A model generated the notes under the pieces. The model searched no databases, was not told the origin of the DNA, and saw nothing but the letters and a program-made list of their open reading frames with translations. Positions 42,515 through 54,290 of a DNA stretch of 64,000 nucleotides are shown in pieces. The stretch comes from Metaphire vulgaris. Lineage: Eukaryota; Annelida; Clitellata; Crassiclitellata; Megascolecidae. The stretch spans positions 9,868,725 through 9,932,724 of the forward strand of contig CM030837.1 in the NCBI GenBank assembly GCA_018105865.1, in the 5' to 3' direction. The translations under genes and the position numbers were made by a program. Within the stretch, counting starts at the first letter, position 1, and each line of letters starts with the position of its first letter.

Positions 42515-45210
42515 TAGATGTATGAGAATTTTCTGATCTGTTTAATTTCATGATCATCAATTGTGATATGTAATTGTTGAGTAGATAACCGAGGAGAGGT
42601 TCGTAGAGAACTTCCGTTTTTGAAGGATTAATGGATAGACCAAAGTTTTTTGCTGCTGAGGTAAAGCTATTGGAAATCTCCTGTAAATCACCTTCGCTAC
42701 ATGTAAAGAAAGCGCAGTCATCAGCATATAACAGTTCTTGAACCAGCTCTTCCATAACTTTGGATTTTGCCTTCAATCTGCTTAGGTTGAACAATTTTCC
42801 ATCCATGCGAAATCGGACATAGACACCCTTGGTTGAAGATCTGGTGGTTTCTTGGATAACGGCTGCATAGAACAGGATGAATAATAGTGGGGCAAGCACA
42901 CAGCCCTGCTTGATATCAGTAGCTATTTCAAAAGCCTTGGAGAGACAGCCTTTAAACGATACTTGCCCAGCCATGCCGTCGTGAAGCATTCTGACCATGG
43001 CGATGAAATGAGGACAACCGAATCTATGTAGATAGAGCATAGGACGATTTATAGAATCGAAAGCTTTTCTCAGATCGAAGAAAATTACAAATAGTGGTAG
43101 ATGTTGTTCACGGCATTTTTCTTGCAATTGTCTGGCACGGAAAATCGCGTCACAACTCACAAGTGCTTCAATCTGGGCGAAAACCACTTTGTGACTCAGG
43201 TAGAATCCGATAGGCAATATGTTCGGATAGCCGTTTTGCAAGGATTGAAGCAAGTATTTTTCCGGCAATCGACAGGAGATATACCTCTGTAGTTACCACA
43301 AATAGATCGATCCCATTTGCGCTTGTAGATTGGTATTATTTGGGCATCTTTCAAATCAGATGGAAGTGTTGATTGCTGCCAGATTGCAGAGAACAGGGGT
43401 TGAAGTTTCCGAGATAGGGTTATGAGAGCAACTTTGAAAACTTCTGGCGGAAGACCATCTGGGCCAGCAGCCTTACCAGATTTAAGTCGTCTAATGGCAT
43501 TAGTGATTTCAAACAAATCTGGTGGAATATCCATGTTGAATGCTATAGGCAGCTGTGGTATAGCATCTAGCGATTCTTGGCAGACAGCGGAGGGATTATT
43601 TAATAATGAAGAGAAATGTTCTTTCCAGCGTAGCCTATAAGAACATCTTGTTGCTCAGTATATAAAGTTTTCTCATCTGCTGACCTTATGCATGTTGAGG
43701 ATGTCGATTTTGCACCATAAGCAGTTTTAAGGGCAGAATAGAGTTTTTTGCTGTCATTGGTGTCAGCAAAACTCTACATTTCTTCTGCCAAAGCTTTCCA
43801 CCATTCATTCTTCATCTTTCGGAGTTCGATTTGTGCTGTGGCTCGAAGTTCCACATATTTACGACGTTTAGGCAGTGTGGAGTTGGTGAGCCATGAGTGA
43901 AAGGCTTTGTTTCTTTGTCCAGTAAATCTGTGATGTGAATATTGTTTTCATCAAACCAATCTCTATGCTTCCGTTTGGCATAACCAATGCTTCAAAAGCT
44001 TTCATGATACCGCTTTTGAGGTCAGACCAATACTCGTTAACGTCATTGCAATGGACAGGCATTGTTTCTAGTGACTCATCGACTGCAGAAATGAGACATT
44101 TTTGAGACATTTCATTTTCTAGGGCTGACACATTGAACCGTTTCAGAGTTCGTGTAGGGCATTTTCGAAACAGAGGTTTAATGTGCAGTGAAGTCTTGGC
44201 ACGCACTAGACGATGATCAGTCCAGCAATCTGCACCACGTATTACCCTCACTGCATCGACATCATGTAAATCCTTCTGACGAACAATGACATAATCCAAT
44301 AGGTGCCAATGTTTGGATCGAGGGTGCTGCCATGTTGTCTTAAATCTGTTCCTTTGTCTGAAATAGGTGCTGGCAATTGATAAGTTGAATTTTTTGCACA
44401 AGTCCAGTAATAGTAGGCCATTTGAGTTATATTTTCCTACACCATTACGCCCCTGGCCATGTACTCCAGTCACAACCTACCCTTGCATTGAAATCACCCA
44501 ATAGGAACAATTTGTCAGTGGGGCAAACATGGGAGAGTGTATCTTCCAGCTATCTATAGAAAGACTCCTTTTGCAGCATCATTGTGAGTCATCGTTGGCG
44601 CATAAACACTGATCAGTGTGACATGTCGCGATTTGGTCATTTGAAAGCGCATGGTTATTATCCGTTCAGAGATGTTATTAACGATCGCTTCAGAGAGTAA
44701 TTGAGTGTTGTTTTCATCATGAAACCCACTCCAGCCTCGCATTTAATGCCAAGTGGTTTTCCTGACCAGAACCAGTGGCGGCTCTAGGATTTGGCAAGTG
44801 GGGGGGGCCGTTGGGGGGCAACTTCTAATCATGGGGGGCCAACTATTTGTTGTTTAATGTATGTAGCATTAAGTATAGGGTCCCAACTGGGGGGGCCACT
44901 GGGGGGGCAGGCTCTCAATAGGAGGGCACGGGCCCCCTGGCCCCCCCGGTGGAGCCGCCACTGACCAGAACAGAGTATATCCTTCTCCAACTTCTTCCAA
45001 GGTTCGTGATCCAGAAAAACGTGTTTCACTTAGCGCAGCAATGTCTATTCCGTATTGGCCTAATGACTTTGAAACAAGAGCGGTGCGCCGCTCAGGTCTA
45101 GGGCCTGATGATTTAGATAAATCTAATAATGTACGAACATTCCATGTTGCAAGTGTCAGTTTGAGAACTCTGGGATGAGTATGTCTGCTGGATGTTACTT
45201 CAGGCACTCC
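42515..45210 (-). pseudogene. APE-type LINE endonuclease-RT (5' half of split LINE)
   Basis: From 45207 minus: LATWNVRTLLDLSKSSG, RPERRTALVSKSL, IDIAALSETRFSGS and VGEGYTLFWS (endonuclease N-terminus), then the hAT element at 44773-44963, then HVTLISVYAPTM, NSNGLLLLDLC, WQHPRSKHWHLLDYVIVRQKDL and GADCWTDHRLVRAK. The RT follows: RLKSGKAAGPDGLPPEVFK, RGIS, FFDLRKAFDSINR, IKQGCVLAPLLFILFYAAV, LLYADDCAFF (catalytic) and LSINPSKTEVLYEP. Frameshifts and stops are scattered throughout. Wording resembles the craniofacial-development-protein-2-like LINE ORFs of many animals; the clade is not certain. Confidence 0.9.
44773..44963 (+). mobile_element. hAT miniature element, CAGTGGCGGCTC family, copy 3
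   Basis: 191-bp copy close to 1929-2121, with exact 8-bp duplication ACCAGAAC (44765-44772, 44964-44971). It interrupts the endonuclease reading frame of the surrounding LINE. Confidence 0.94.
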
Positions 45211-46938
45211 TTTGCAAGTGCTTGATATATTAAAGTGCTAAGGGATTCGCACAAGATCTGACAGCACTCTCTGGCCCAAAACAACAGCTGGCAAGCGTGG
45301 AGCAAGACAACTGGCTGTTGTAGGGTGCAATTGAATTTCTTATGGTCATGGTTTTCGCGCAGGCGATTTCGTTTTTGCTTCCTAACCGTGATGTAGTGAC
45401 GGGATGTCGTTACGTCAAGATTCCCGATCAATGTTGGCAGAGGACGGCGCTGTGCTCTGAACGGAGTGGATAGGTAGTGTCCGTTGAACCTGACGACTAT
45501 GACGAGAATGCTCACCTGCTCTGCATCGTCGTCTAGCTCATCCAAGTAGATTAATCCAACGACGTGTGGCCTGGGAGAGCAAACCTACACATCGGGGCAA
45601 TCTCAAATCAGAGATAAAGTCACGCGATAAAGATTTGACCGTTTGGAACTCCATTATCGCCCAGCTTCAGTAAAACTGGATTAAACCGTACAAATTAACA
45701 GGAAAACGACAGAAAACAGTAATCAGGATACCGCAATAATCCAATTGAGACAATAGAATCCCAAAAACTATAAACGAAACAACCATAAACAAAAGGATTT
45801 TAATGTATTGCGCAGTAAGCAGCCTAATGGTCGGCGCATGTGCACAGTCCAATATACGCACAGTCCTTTCTTAAAATAGCTATGGGGAAGGTATATTATC
45901 AGCCAGGCAACATCCAAAGGGCAGTGAGGCTAGGTTGTTACAAAATTGTTGTTTCCGAAATATACAGATTGCTCTGCATTGCTCTAGTACTGCCTGTTAC
46001 AACTGTTTTTCGGCCCTGAAGATAATAAAAACATATCTACAAAGTACAATGTCTGACAGTGGCCTTAGCAATATTGCTATGTTTTCAGTTAAAACAAAAT
46101 GTCTGACAGTGGTAACTTTATAAACGAAATGCTGTTATTAACGAGTTTGATGGTAGACATCATAACCTAAAACAGGTGCTTCACTGACTGTTAAAGGAGG
46201 CCTGATTAAGCAATTAATGGATTTGGTTTGTCAACTCTGGTTTGTTCGTTATGACTATTAATGTTGTTTGAAACTGCCTGTTGCAAATGTAAAAGTGATT
46301 ACCAGTATACATTAGTTTAGGTCGGTACTGTTGTCAGCACCATCGTTATTAATTGACTGTCAAATTTCAATAACAATTTATTTCATGGCCGAGTGATTCT
46401 AATACTAAAAAATAGTTCATTACACACTAACTTTAATACAAGTTAATAGATGCAACTCTGGACTTAAATCGAGGGTGGTATTCTTCCTGCATGTGCTGAT
46501 TTATGAAAAATAGTTGGCCCCCATGCTTATAAGTTGGCACCGCAACGGCCCCACTTGTCAAACTCTGGAGCCACCACTGGTCATATATGCATGAAGTGCT
46601 CAGCTCGTCGATTTCTCCACTTATTTACTGACGTGCTACAATCGGATAATCATTGAGCAGACAAACAAAGTACCAAATTTTGTGATAATTATTGGTTCAG
46701 TGGCTATCAATAAGTGCCATGATCTAACTAATGGATCTCTCCAATCACAAAATACTCTTATTCGTATACCAACAATACTAAAAGATCCAAATACCAAAAT
46801 AAAGAAAATTGTCAGAAGTTACATCACTATATAGATGAATCAAAATCCTTTCCTCGTTGCAGTCATTGCAGTGTAGTAAAATTTGGCCTTTATAAACAAC
46901 ATTACAACATCACTGTAGTATCAGTCATATACAGATCT
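45211..46938. other. no gene recognised; possible LINE leader and MITE relic
   Basis: 45211-45600 may be the 5' leader of the minus-strand LINE; a 116-residue frame there has no known domain. A decayed minus-oriented CAGTGGCGGCTC element occupies about 46511-46580 (TTGGCACCGCAACGGCCCC ... GAGCCACCACTG). The rest is plain AT-rich sequence downstream of the SIN3-like gene. Confidence 0.55.
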
Positions 46939-48054
46939 TTATGGAAAGAGTTCTCTTTCGACAGTCTGTCCTTTCGTGTCAATATATTCCAGGATGTATT
47001 TCGGTGCTGCTGTGATATTAGGATCTGCAGAACCATCGTTGCTGTTCAGCAATATTATACGACTCCCATGCGGAAGAAAATAGTTGAATCCAAAAATGAG
47101 GGATGGACAGGTATTGAACATAGTTACAATCTCTGAAATAACGCTTATTCCTTCTAATGTTCCAGAATGCATGTCTTTCAAAAGCTGCAAAAAACGCCTG
47201 TAGACTTCAGGATGATCGGCATACTGTCTCTTAATTTTTAGGATATACTGAAGTGTTTTCATGTCAGTAGAAGTAGTATTTTCTTCCAGAAGATGCACAT
47301 CATTACAAATAACAGGGTTGGCATTGGGTTTAACTGGCATATTCTGCTTAGAAATATCAGCACCTCTCAAAGAGACATGTGACATGCTTCTAGAAGATAA
47401 TCCTTTGGAAGATAATGACTTTCTTCTTGACCTTATACTGATGGCTTCAGATTTTAAGGATATTAATGGTAATTTATCACTTTGGCGGGATGTGTTCTTC
47501 ATTCTAGTTCTTCCTCGAGACATTCCTGTGCTCTCTGTGAGAGGTGTCCCAAAACGAGTGATGTCTTTACCTATCCAGGCAAAAGCAGAGCATGGACTGT
47601 TATTGAAAATTCTTAAGTGACCAGTGTTCACAGCACCGAGACTTTCTTCTGATTCGTATATCTTAACAATGACCGCATCTCGCTGGATTTCTATTACATA
47701 TTCGTCTGGTAAGAAGATGGCCAGATTCAATATAAGTATTGGGTAACCTTCCAGGAGACCAATAAGGCACTCAATCAATGATATTTTGTCACCATTGGAC
47801 TTCTTTTCAGATCCCAATTTATCTACAAGTATCATAAATTTGCTGAAAGCATTCGTTCCACACGATAATGTGCGGTTTTTCAGAACATGGTTCACTTCTT
47901 GTAGGTAAGCAGTAGCAGAAAATGTCCGACTCGCTGACCTCTGAATTCCTGACCATCCACCTACCACCGAATCTTTACTAACATGAACAGAAAAACTTTG
48001 ATCCTGTCGTGATGTTAAAGAACGGCTTCGGGGTTTTCGATATTCGTTCTTCAT
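46939..48054 (-). CDS. SIN3-like protein with two PAH domains
   Basis: A 371-residue frame starting at ATG 48054 (context GAAAATGAAG). PAH domain A is at about residues 49-123 (YLQEVNHVL ... GLLEGYPILILNLAIFLPDEYVIEI) and PAH domain B at about 264-333 (YILKIKRQYADHPEVYRRFLQLLKD ... MFNTCPSLIFGFNYFLPHGSRI). The HP-VY-FL-LL and F-P-LI-GFN-FLP patterns are those of SIN3 co-repressor PAH folds, which bind helices of transcription factors. Full SIN3 proteins exceed 1000 residues and carry an HDAC-interaction region; here only a Ser/Arg-rich linker joins two PAHs. Upstream, TTTTCTTATAG ends at 48059, a good splice acceptor, so a 5' exon is likely. A longer ATG at 48078 would read through the acceptor. 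It could be a true short gene, a duplicated fragment or a retrocopy. Confidence 0.8.
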   Translation of the reverse strand: MKNEYRKPRSRSLTSRQDQSFSVHVSKDSVVGGWSGIQRSASRTFSATAYLQEVNHVLKNRTLSCGTNAFSKFMILVDKLGSEKKSNGDKISLIECLIGLLEGYPILILNLAIFLPDEYVIEIQRDAVIVKIYESEESLGAVNTGHLRIFNNSPCSAFAWIGKDITRFGTPLTESTGMSRGRTRMKNTSRQSDKLPLISLKSEAISIRSRRKSLSSKGLSSRSMSHVSLRGADISKQNMPVKPNANPVICNDVHLLEENTTSTDMKTLQYILKIKRQYADHPEVYRRFLQLLKDMHSGTLEGISVISEIVTMFNTCPSLIFGFNYFLPHGSRIILLNSNDGSADPNITAAPKYILEYIDTKGQTVERELFP

Positions 48055-48058
48055 TTTC

Positions 48059-49150
48059 CTATAAGAAAATATTAACACTTTTCAAATATCTATCTTTTAA
48101 AATACTACTTTAAATTTTACAGATCCTGCTATTATTAAATCAGTCAATAATTTCTTGCTTTACAGATCGATCTACCAAACAAACAATGTCTGAATAATGA
48201 CTTAAATATGTCTTTTTTGAAAACTCATTCTAACTGAAAACAATGACTATGTTTGATTTATAGTATGACCAATCCAATCATCAATTCTTATGCTAATTCC
48301 TCATGGTGCACAGCATAGTACACCGATGGTGTACCATTCAGAACGAAAACAACATAAACACATTTGCTGCACTGCGTGCGAACTTGAGCTTTATAAATGT
48401 TCGTAATAAACACATGGATACTCGATTGGTTGGCAATGGATATGCAGTAATCATACACAATTCTGTCTTCATGACAAGGTCTGATGGCTAAAGTTTATTT
48501 TCTCTCCAATTTATTTGACAAATTAAATTTGCGGAATTCAAGTCTTCAAAGAACTTTGGAAAACACAATCACTGCAACATCAAAACTGGTCATTTCATGA
48601 AAGGTTGTTGCTGTGGCAAAGTAAGGTGTCAGAGTCCTCGACTGCTTTACTTCTGTAAATTAATAATATTCCAACAAGAAAATCACTCCCAAAATGCAGG
48701 ACACAATGAGAGACCTAAAATCTGCACTCGTAGCATAAGTCCCTGCTTCCAGTCAAGTGAAAGCTATGACTATGTTTGATTTATAGTATGACCAATCCAA
48801 TCATCAATTCTTATGCTAATTCCTCATGGTGCACAGATGTATGGATGGGTAATAAATCAACCTCAAAAAATCTTCGCACTGTCAAAGAAGAGGAACAACT
48901 GTCCTCTTCTTTGAGACTACATTGTGTCTAGAAAAGATAAAACTGGCCAGTACTGCGCATTCCCAGAAAAAATCCGAGATGAGATTTTGACTTCAATCAA
49001 GAAGTCGTGTCCTGCAATCAGATCTCAAGCAATATAAGCAACTCTGCCATTTGCATCTTTCTGCTGTTGTTAGTCTGGATTGTCAGCTCTGACTTAAATC
49101 AAATAAAAAAGACATAAGCCGGCATATTGAAATCGACGCTGAAATGCAAG
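48059..49150. other. presumed upstream or intron region of SIN3-like gene
   Basis: No second coding exon was recognised on the minus strand. Apart from the direct repeats, a 33-bp hairpin lies at 48882-48914 (13-base perfect arms TCAAAGAAGAGGA, 7-base loop). Confidence 0.45.
48246..48837. repeat. 69-bp direct repeat pair upstream of SIN3-like gene
   Basis: The segment at about 48246-48313 recurs at about 48769-48837, with essentially no differences. Both include TATGACCAATCCAATCATC and, on the minus strand, ACTATAAATC. About 455 bp lie between. It could be a local duplication of a promoter segment of the minus-strand gene, or repeat ends; no transposon signature was found. Confidence 0.9.
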
Positions 49151-49158
49151 CTTGTTTG

Positions 49159-49642
49159 TAGAGACCGACCGAATGTCAATTTCTGGTTTCGGCTGAAACC
49201 GAAATCAAACCGAATGTTAAAAATGACTTTCAGCTGAAACCAAGGCTGAAACCAGAAGCTTAACAAGACTTTCAGCCAAAACCGAAAGATATATAACCCA
49301 CACGAGATTTACTCTGATGCCTGGAATTTCACTGACCGCATTGGGTCACTGAGTGCATAAACATTCTGTCGGTCTCTAGTTGTAATGAAATTGGACCAAT
49401 AGGAGCCCTGCCAAGCTGACAGAGACAAAGAGAGGTGTTCCTCTGTGGTTTCTGCAGCCAACAGACAGACAAAGTGACAGTCTTTTGAAGTTTCGGTAGA
49501 CACCCGAAAGTCTAAATCACTTTCAGACGAAACCGAAAGTCAACTGAAAGTTAACTTTTCTGTTTCGGCCAAAACCGAAACCCCGCCGAAAATGATCACA
49601 AGGCAACTTTCGGCGCCGAAACCGAAATTCGGTCGGCCTCTA
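49159..49642. mobile_element. non-autonomous hAT-like element, TAGAG(A/G)CCGACCGAA ends
   Basis: 484 bp with inverted ends TAGAGACCGACCGAAT / complement and exact 8-bp duplication CTTGTTTG (49151-49158, 49643-49650). Subterminal arrays of AAACCGAAA / TTTCGG words on both sides. No coding capacity. Confidence 0.93.
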
Positions 49643-49834
49643 CTTGTTTGTCAACTTTGGAGTATCGCCTATTTTTTTATCTCGACAGCAGGCACTGCTT
49701 TTACAGTAAAATTTCAAAATTGTTATATGTTACAGTAAATGTTTAGTGCAAGCTTTCAACAAATCAGCAAAATATTGGAACATCTTTTCATGTGTGTTGC
49801 CAATGTATTCAGATATTTCTAGAGTGCCACATGA

Positions 49835-49995
49835 CCAGTGGCGGTTCCACCATGCTGATGACTGGGGATGCATCCTCCACCAGAGTTTTTTTTGCTTGTC
49901 AATGTATATTTCATAAGCTATTAAAATTTGTACAATCGGTGAACTTAATACCTCGGATGCGGGTGACCTTTCTTTTTTTGCTCGTCAACCTATTT
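49835..49995 (+). mobile_element. partial hAT miniature element
   Basis: CAGTGGCGGTTCCAC at about 49837 resembles a hAT left end. Two minus-strand copies of the A-rich motif follow at 49883-49900 and 49972-49990. No right end or duplication was found. Confidence 0.5.
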
Positions 49996-50705
49996 TTCTG
50001 GTACCATATATATTCGTGATAAAGTCGAGAAATTTAAGGCCAATTCACAGGTTATATATCCTGACCTCGACTTATACTCGAGGCACTAACTGTTGGGTAA
50101 AGTTTCCATACATAGCATGTCGAAAATCATTAATTTAGCTAACTCTTTGCGTAATTATTTTCAACATACGCTACGGCATCTAAATAAATATGACAGGGAT
50201 GAGCGAACGACACCCAGTTCGCAGTGTTTTATCCAGATTCCATGCATTTGGAGGGAAAATTGACTTGGCTGGTAGGGAAGAGACACAGTTTAATGCAAAA
50301 ATTTGTTTCACTGCTGACATTTTTTTTGGGGGAGATTGTGAGTTTTGGGGGGAAAATCTCCAACCTAACAGGCCTATTCCCAGTTCCTTGGTGACCCTCA
50401 ACCTCTGAAGTATTGCCGCAGTTATTCAGTAACTCGGTGTTTCTCCCCTTTTTAGTCTTGCAACACATCTTGCAGCACACTAGAAATATCTGAGTTCACA
50501 CTAGACAGTCGATGAGCTCGCATGAGATCTGCTAAACCAGGGGTCTCCAAAGTTTATCAGCGGCGAGCCACATTGCGGACTTCTGAGGCTCCGCGGGCCA
50601 CATGCACAAGGAATTAAATTGAGTAAAATACACTAATACACTATGAATGAATAACAGAAAATAGCAGACTATTTATTGCTGAATTATGATGTGGTATATA
50701 ATACA

Positions 50706-50739
<34 letters not shown>

Positions 50740-50746
50740 TGTGTGT

Positions 50747-51672
50747 ACCCGCTGGGAGAAAAGGTACCATATGTGGGGTTCTTGAGTTACATATGCTGCA
50801 TATATCAGGGTTATATTAGCCAAGTCACAGCAAAGTTTTAGAGAAATATACCTTGTCATTTCAGAGATACCAGCATCCAAACATCATGCCTATCAAATTC
50901 AAAATTCTGAGAAATTGAGCATTTATTATTGATGAAATTAAAGTGTTCAAAATTTTAAAACTATACAAGAGTTACGGATGAAATTTTATCTCTGTATTAA
51001 TTGTCATATACGCAAACTATCTCTAAAGTTTCATCCGTAACTATTCATAATTTATCAGTAGAAAATTTAAATAAATAAAATTATTAATACTAGAACACAG
51101 TAATTGAAAAAGGTACCATAAGTGGGCAGGACATAATAATAGAGTTGTAATGTACAATCTAAACAAGATATATGAACAAACTGTAATAGAACACAATAAA
51201 ACTTATCAGATTATAATATTAATCAAAGTGATTATAGATGTAACATATGTAACGGAATGATGAAAAACAAAGAACGAGAAACTAGTGTTGTAATTCATAA
51301 ATAACATCACAAAATACGATTAAACTTCACTTTTAAGCAAAGAAAGAAACAAAAATCGTCCGATATTGCAGATTTGTCAGCTGGTTCTAAGCTCACAAGT
51401 ATTAAAATTTCGTAAAAATTAGTAAGTAAGCTTAAACAGAGCGTCAAAGTCAGAAGCCCACTTATGGTACCTTTTACCTATCTCAGTTTTAAAACAAATT
51501 CTCTACTAAATGATGCAGATTTGACTAAAAAGACATGATCATTTAATTGTCTACACATCATACTGTCTAAAATACCAAAAAAGTAATTTTTGAAAAATTC
51601 AAGTTTTCAAGATAAAAATGCAATTTCCCGCTAATCTGTGATCCCACTTATGGTACCTTTTCTCCCAGCGGG

Positions 51673-51673
<1 letters not shown>
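50747..51673. mobile_element. element with 31-bp inverted ends flanked by TA/AC repeats
   Basis: Ends starting ACCCGCTGGGAGAAAAGG at 50747 recur inverted at 51643-51673. AAGGTACCATA(A/T)GTGGG appears again inside at about 51112 and inverted at about 51463. The left flank is (TA)n-(GT)n, the right flank (AC)n, so no target duplication can be read. Superfamily unknown. Confidence 0.75.

Positions 51674-51734
<61 letters not shown>
51674..51734. repeat. (AC)n microsatellite
   Basis: Uninterrupted dinucleotide run directly adjoining the inverted end at 51673. Cysteine-valine frames across it are artefacts. Confidence 0.97.
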
Positions 51735-51738
<4 letters not shown>

Positions 51739-51924
51739 TATAATACAGTATATAATGCTGTATAATAATATAATACAATATAATCAATTGCAATTGAAAT
51801 GGTTTTAACCCTTTAAAGGGGTAATTAAATTTTTAAAGTCATCCCCCACAGGGTAATTAATTTGGGGAAAAGGCATTCGTATGAAAACGTGAACATATAC
51901 GTTATAAACTTACTATATTTCAGT

Positions 51925-52560
51925 CCATTGTTAAGCATTTTTATTGCTCTTTCTATCCACCCGTGCCAAAAGAAAAAAATTGGGGTAGGACCACTCTACA
52001 CCCTCAAATCGGACCCCTCCACAACATTTTGTTCAAATTTTGTTCAAATCTCAATAGCAAAACGTCTTCAGCGGTAATCCCCCAAGTGTGAGCAAGAAAG
52101 TTGTAGGGAGGTGTAATTGGAACAGAATAGTGCAACAATTTTGAAGATTGGAGCCAATTTGGGGTAGTTATGACTTTTCATACCCTAGTACCCATTGCTC
52201 GCTGAAATGACAATTACGCGAACAGATTTTGAATCTGAGAAACCGAACAACTCAGTATATTTCAGGCTATATAGAAGCTAGAAAGATGCGGTTTGCACCG
52301 TTGTTGAGCATTTTTATTGGTCTTTCGAACCACCTGTGCAAAAAAAATTTGGGCGGGTCGGGTCCACTCTACACCCTGAAATTGGACCCTCTCCGACAAA
52401 AAATTTTCAAAGCTCAATAAAAAAATTTTTAGGGGTGACCTCCCAACTGTGAGCGAGAGAGTTTTAGAGGAGTGTATTTGGAACAGAATAGTGCAAAAAT
52501 TTTGAAGATCGGACCATATTTGGCGTAGTTATGATTTTTCTAGCCCTGGGCTTGAGATTT
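51925..52560 (+). repeat. diverged tandem repeat, unit about 365 bp
   Basis: Two copies can be aligned, for example GAACAGAATAGTGCAA at about 52120 and 52482, AGCATTTTTATTG at about 51935 and 52307, CCACTCTACACCCT at about 51990 and 52352. They lie inside the piggyBac-like element. Confidence 0.85.
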
Positions 52561-52595
52561 TTCCTATGCATTTCCCAGCCTTGGTAACTATACAG

Positions 52596-53132
52596 TAGGG
52601 CTGCGCTAACCGAGTAGTTTAGGAGTTGAGTAGGAGTCTAGTAACTTAGCGAGTACTCGAGTACTTGCGTAAAACCGGAAATACATGATTTGCAAACGTT
52701 ACACGTCACATAATGCTTATTATTTGCCTCATGGCCCTCATTTAACCAAAGCAGAACATTAGATACAGTTACATATCAATTTTTCGGATATTCAAGCGTT
52801 TTCAAATTTAGTATAACAGAAGTTACAGAACAGAAACTATTTTACTGGTACTGGCAAAAAATATGAGGTTTTCACTAGAGTTGGCCCACTGTGAACAACA
52901 TCTTAACTATCTGGGGCATAACGAATAAGAATAACGTAAATAAGACTGATTAATAATTATTTATAACAAATAACGGTAGGCCAAATTTTAATGAAATTCT
53001 TTGGTTATTCTTTATTTATCTATTCTATTCTTTGTTTAGTTATTCTATGCGAGTACTCGACTCCAAAAAAATTACTCGACTCCAATTTGGAGTCGAGTAC
53101 TCGCGTTACTCGAGTTACTCGGCGCAGCCCTA
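52596..53132. mobile_element. hAT-like element, TAGGGCTGCGC ends
   Basis: 537 bp with inverted ends TAGGGCTGCGC / GCGCAGCCCTA and exact 8-bp duplication CTATACAG (52588-52595, 53133-53140). Subterminal arrays of GAGTACTCGAGTA-like palindromic words on both sides. Confidence 0.94.
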
Positions 53133-53479
53133 CTATACAGCCAATATCCCTGGCTTATATAGTCAACAATATCAAAAACGGTGCTGCCATCTATTGAATA
53201 GATGGTAACTAAATCAATTGTTACGTTGGATTGCTGTAAAAATTTTATGTCCAGGGTACACACATGCTTATCTGGCACGCCGTTTATAAACGGCGAATCC
53301 CGTTTGGATATGATTTTCCACCGCCATTTATAAACGGCGAACCCCGGTAAAGGGTTAACTACTGTGAAATAAATGAAAGTGACAGATTTCTGATAAAATT
53401 ATGCAAACCTGTGGTTCTAAATGTGTAGTTCCTATAATAAGTAAGGATCTTAAACCTTCATCAGATAATGCTGATCTGC

Positions 53480-54290
53480 AGCAGGATTTAACGTACTTCT
53501 TAGAAAATGTATTTTCACACAAATATGCAAAAGCAGAAATGAATTCATGAGAAAACTTAAATGGAGTTTAAAATAATAAACTGATCACATGAAAGGATAG
53601 AATTCTATAAAATTTTCTTCAATAAATTGTCATTCACAATGTCACTGGATTGCAAATTAACAATTTTTATTTGCAAATCTGAAGGTAAGTCTTCAATGAC
53701 AGAGTCAAAAGAATTTTCAAAAAGTCTTATTTTCGATGATCCAGATCAGACAACGTTCCTGGAATAGTTTTCTCAAATTTGAAATAATATCTTGAGCAAA
53801 CAAACATGAAAAGGGAGCTACAGATTCTTGGCTATAATAGTCACAACGTGAAAAGTGACTAAAGCAGTTTCTTGATAACTGATTCTCAAAAAGTGCCAAT
53901 TTATGAAGGAATGCTTTAACCTTGGAGTACACATCACAGACGAGTGCCGTTTCACCTTGTATTCAAAAATTAAAATCACTAAGATACATGAATGGATCTG
54001 CTGAAAATGCTAATTTCCAAAGCCATTCACTTTCTAAGAGCAACACCTGTGGTCCATTCCTGTCTTTTTAGAATATTTCAATTTCACTTCGAAGATAAAA
54101 AAAATCGAGCCAAGACTTTCCCACAGCTAAGCCATCCCACTGAAGTATGGTAAGGTAGGTATAGAAACTCACATTCGATTTTCAACAGGAAATCACAAAA
54201 TTGGCGATGACTGAGTCTATGAGATAGTATATATCTATGGTGAAGAGTAAGACAGCTGAAAGTTGAAGTTATAATTAAAGTCTATGCCTC
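53480..54290 (-). pseudogene. Charlie/ZBED-like hAT transposase relic
   Basis: Minus frames read HRQFCDFLLKIECEFLYL, HTSVGWLSCGKVLARFF, then SEWLWKLAFSADPFMYLSDF, then YSKVKAFLHKLALFENQLS. These match, in order, the RNase H-like catalytic middle region shared by Charlie-type hAT transposases and GTF2IRD2/ZBED5-like proteins. In-frame stops and frameshifts are present; neither the BED finger nor the dimerisation region is visible. Confidence 0.82.

Larger units (their letters stand above)
51809..53354. mobile_element. non-autonomous piggyBac-like element
   Basis: Ends CCCTTTAAAGGGG / CCCCGGTAAAGGG are inverted and bordered on both sides by TTAA (51805-51808, 53355-53358). TTAA duplication with CCCTTT-type ends is the piggyBac signature. 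The right subterminal region has the perfect palindrome CGCCGTTTATAAACGGCG at 53278-53295 and a near copy at 53322-53339. A hAT miniature element (52596-53132) is nested inside. No transposase. Confidence 0.82.

Noticed and set aside
47261..47620. 119-residue plus-strand frame
   Set aside because: Antisense to the SIN3-like coding region, with no domain of its own.
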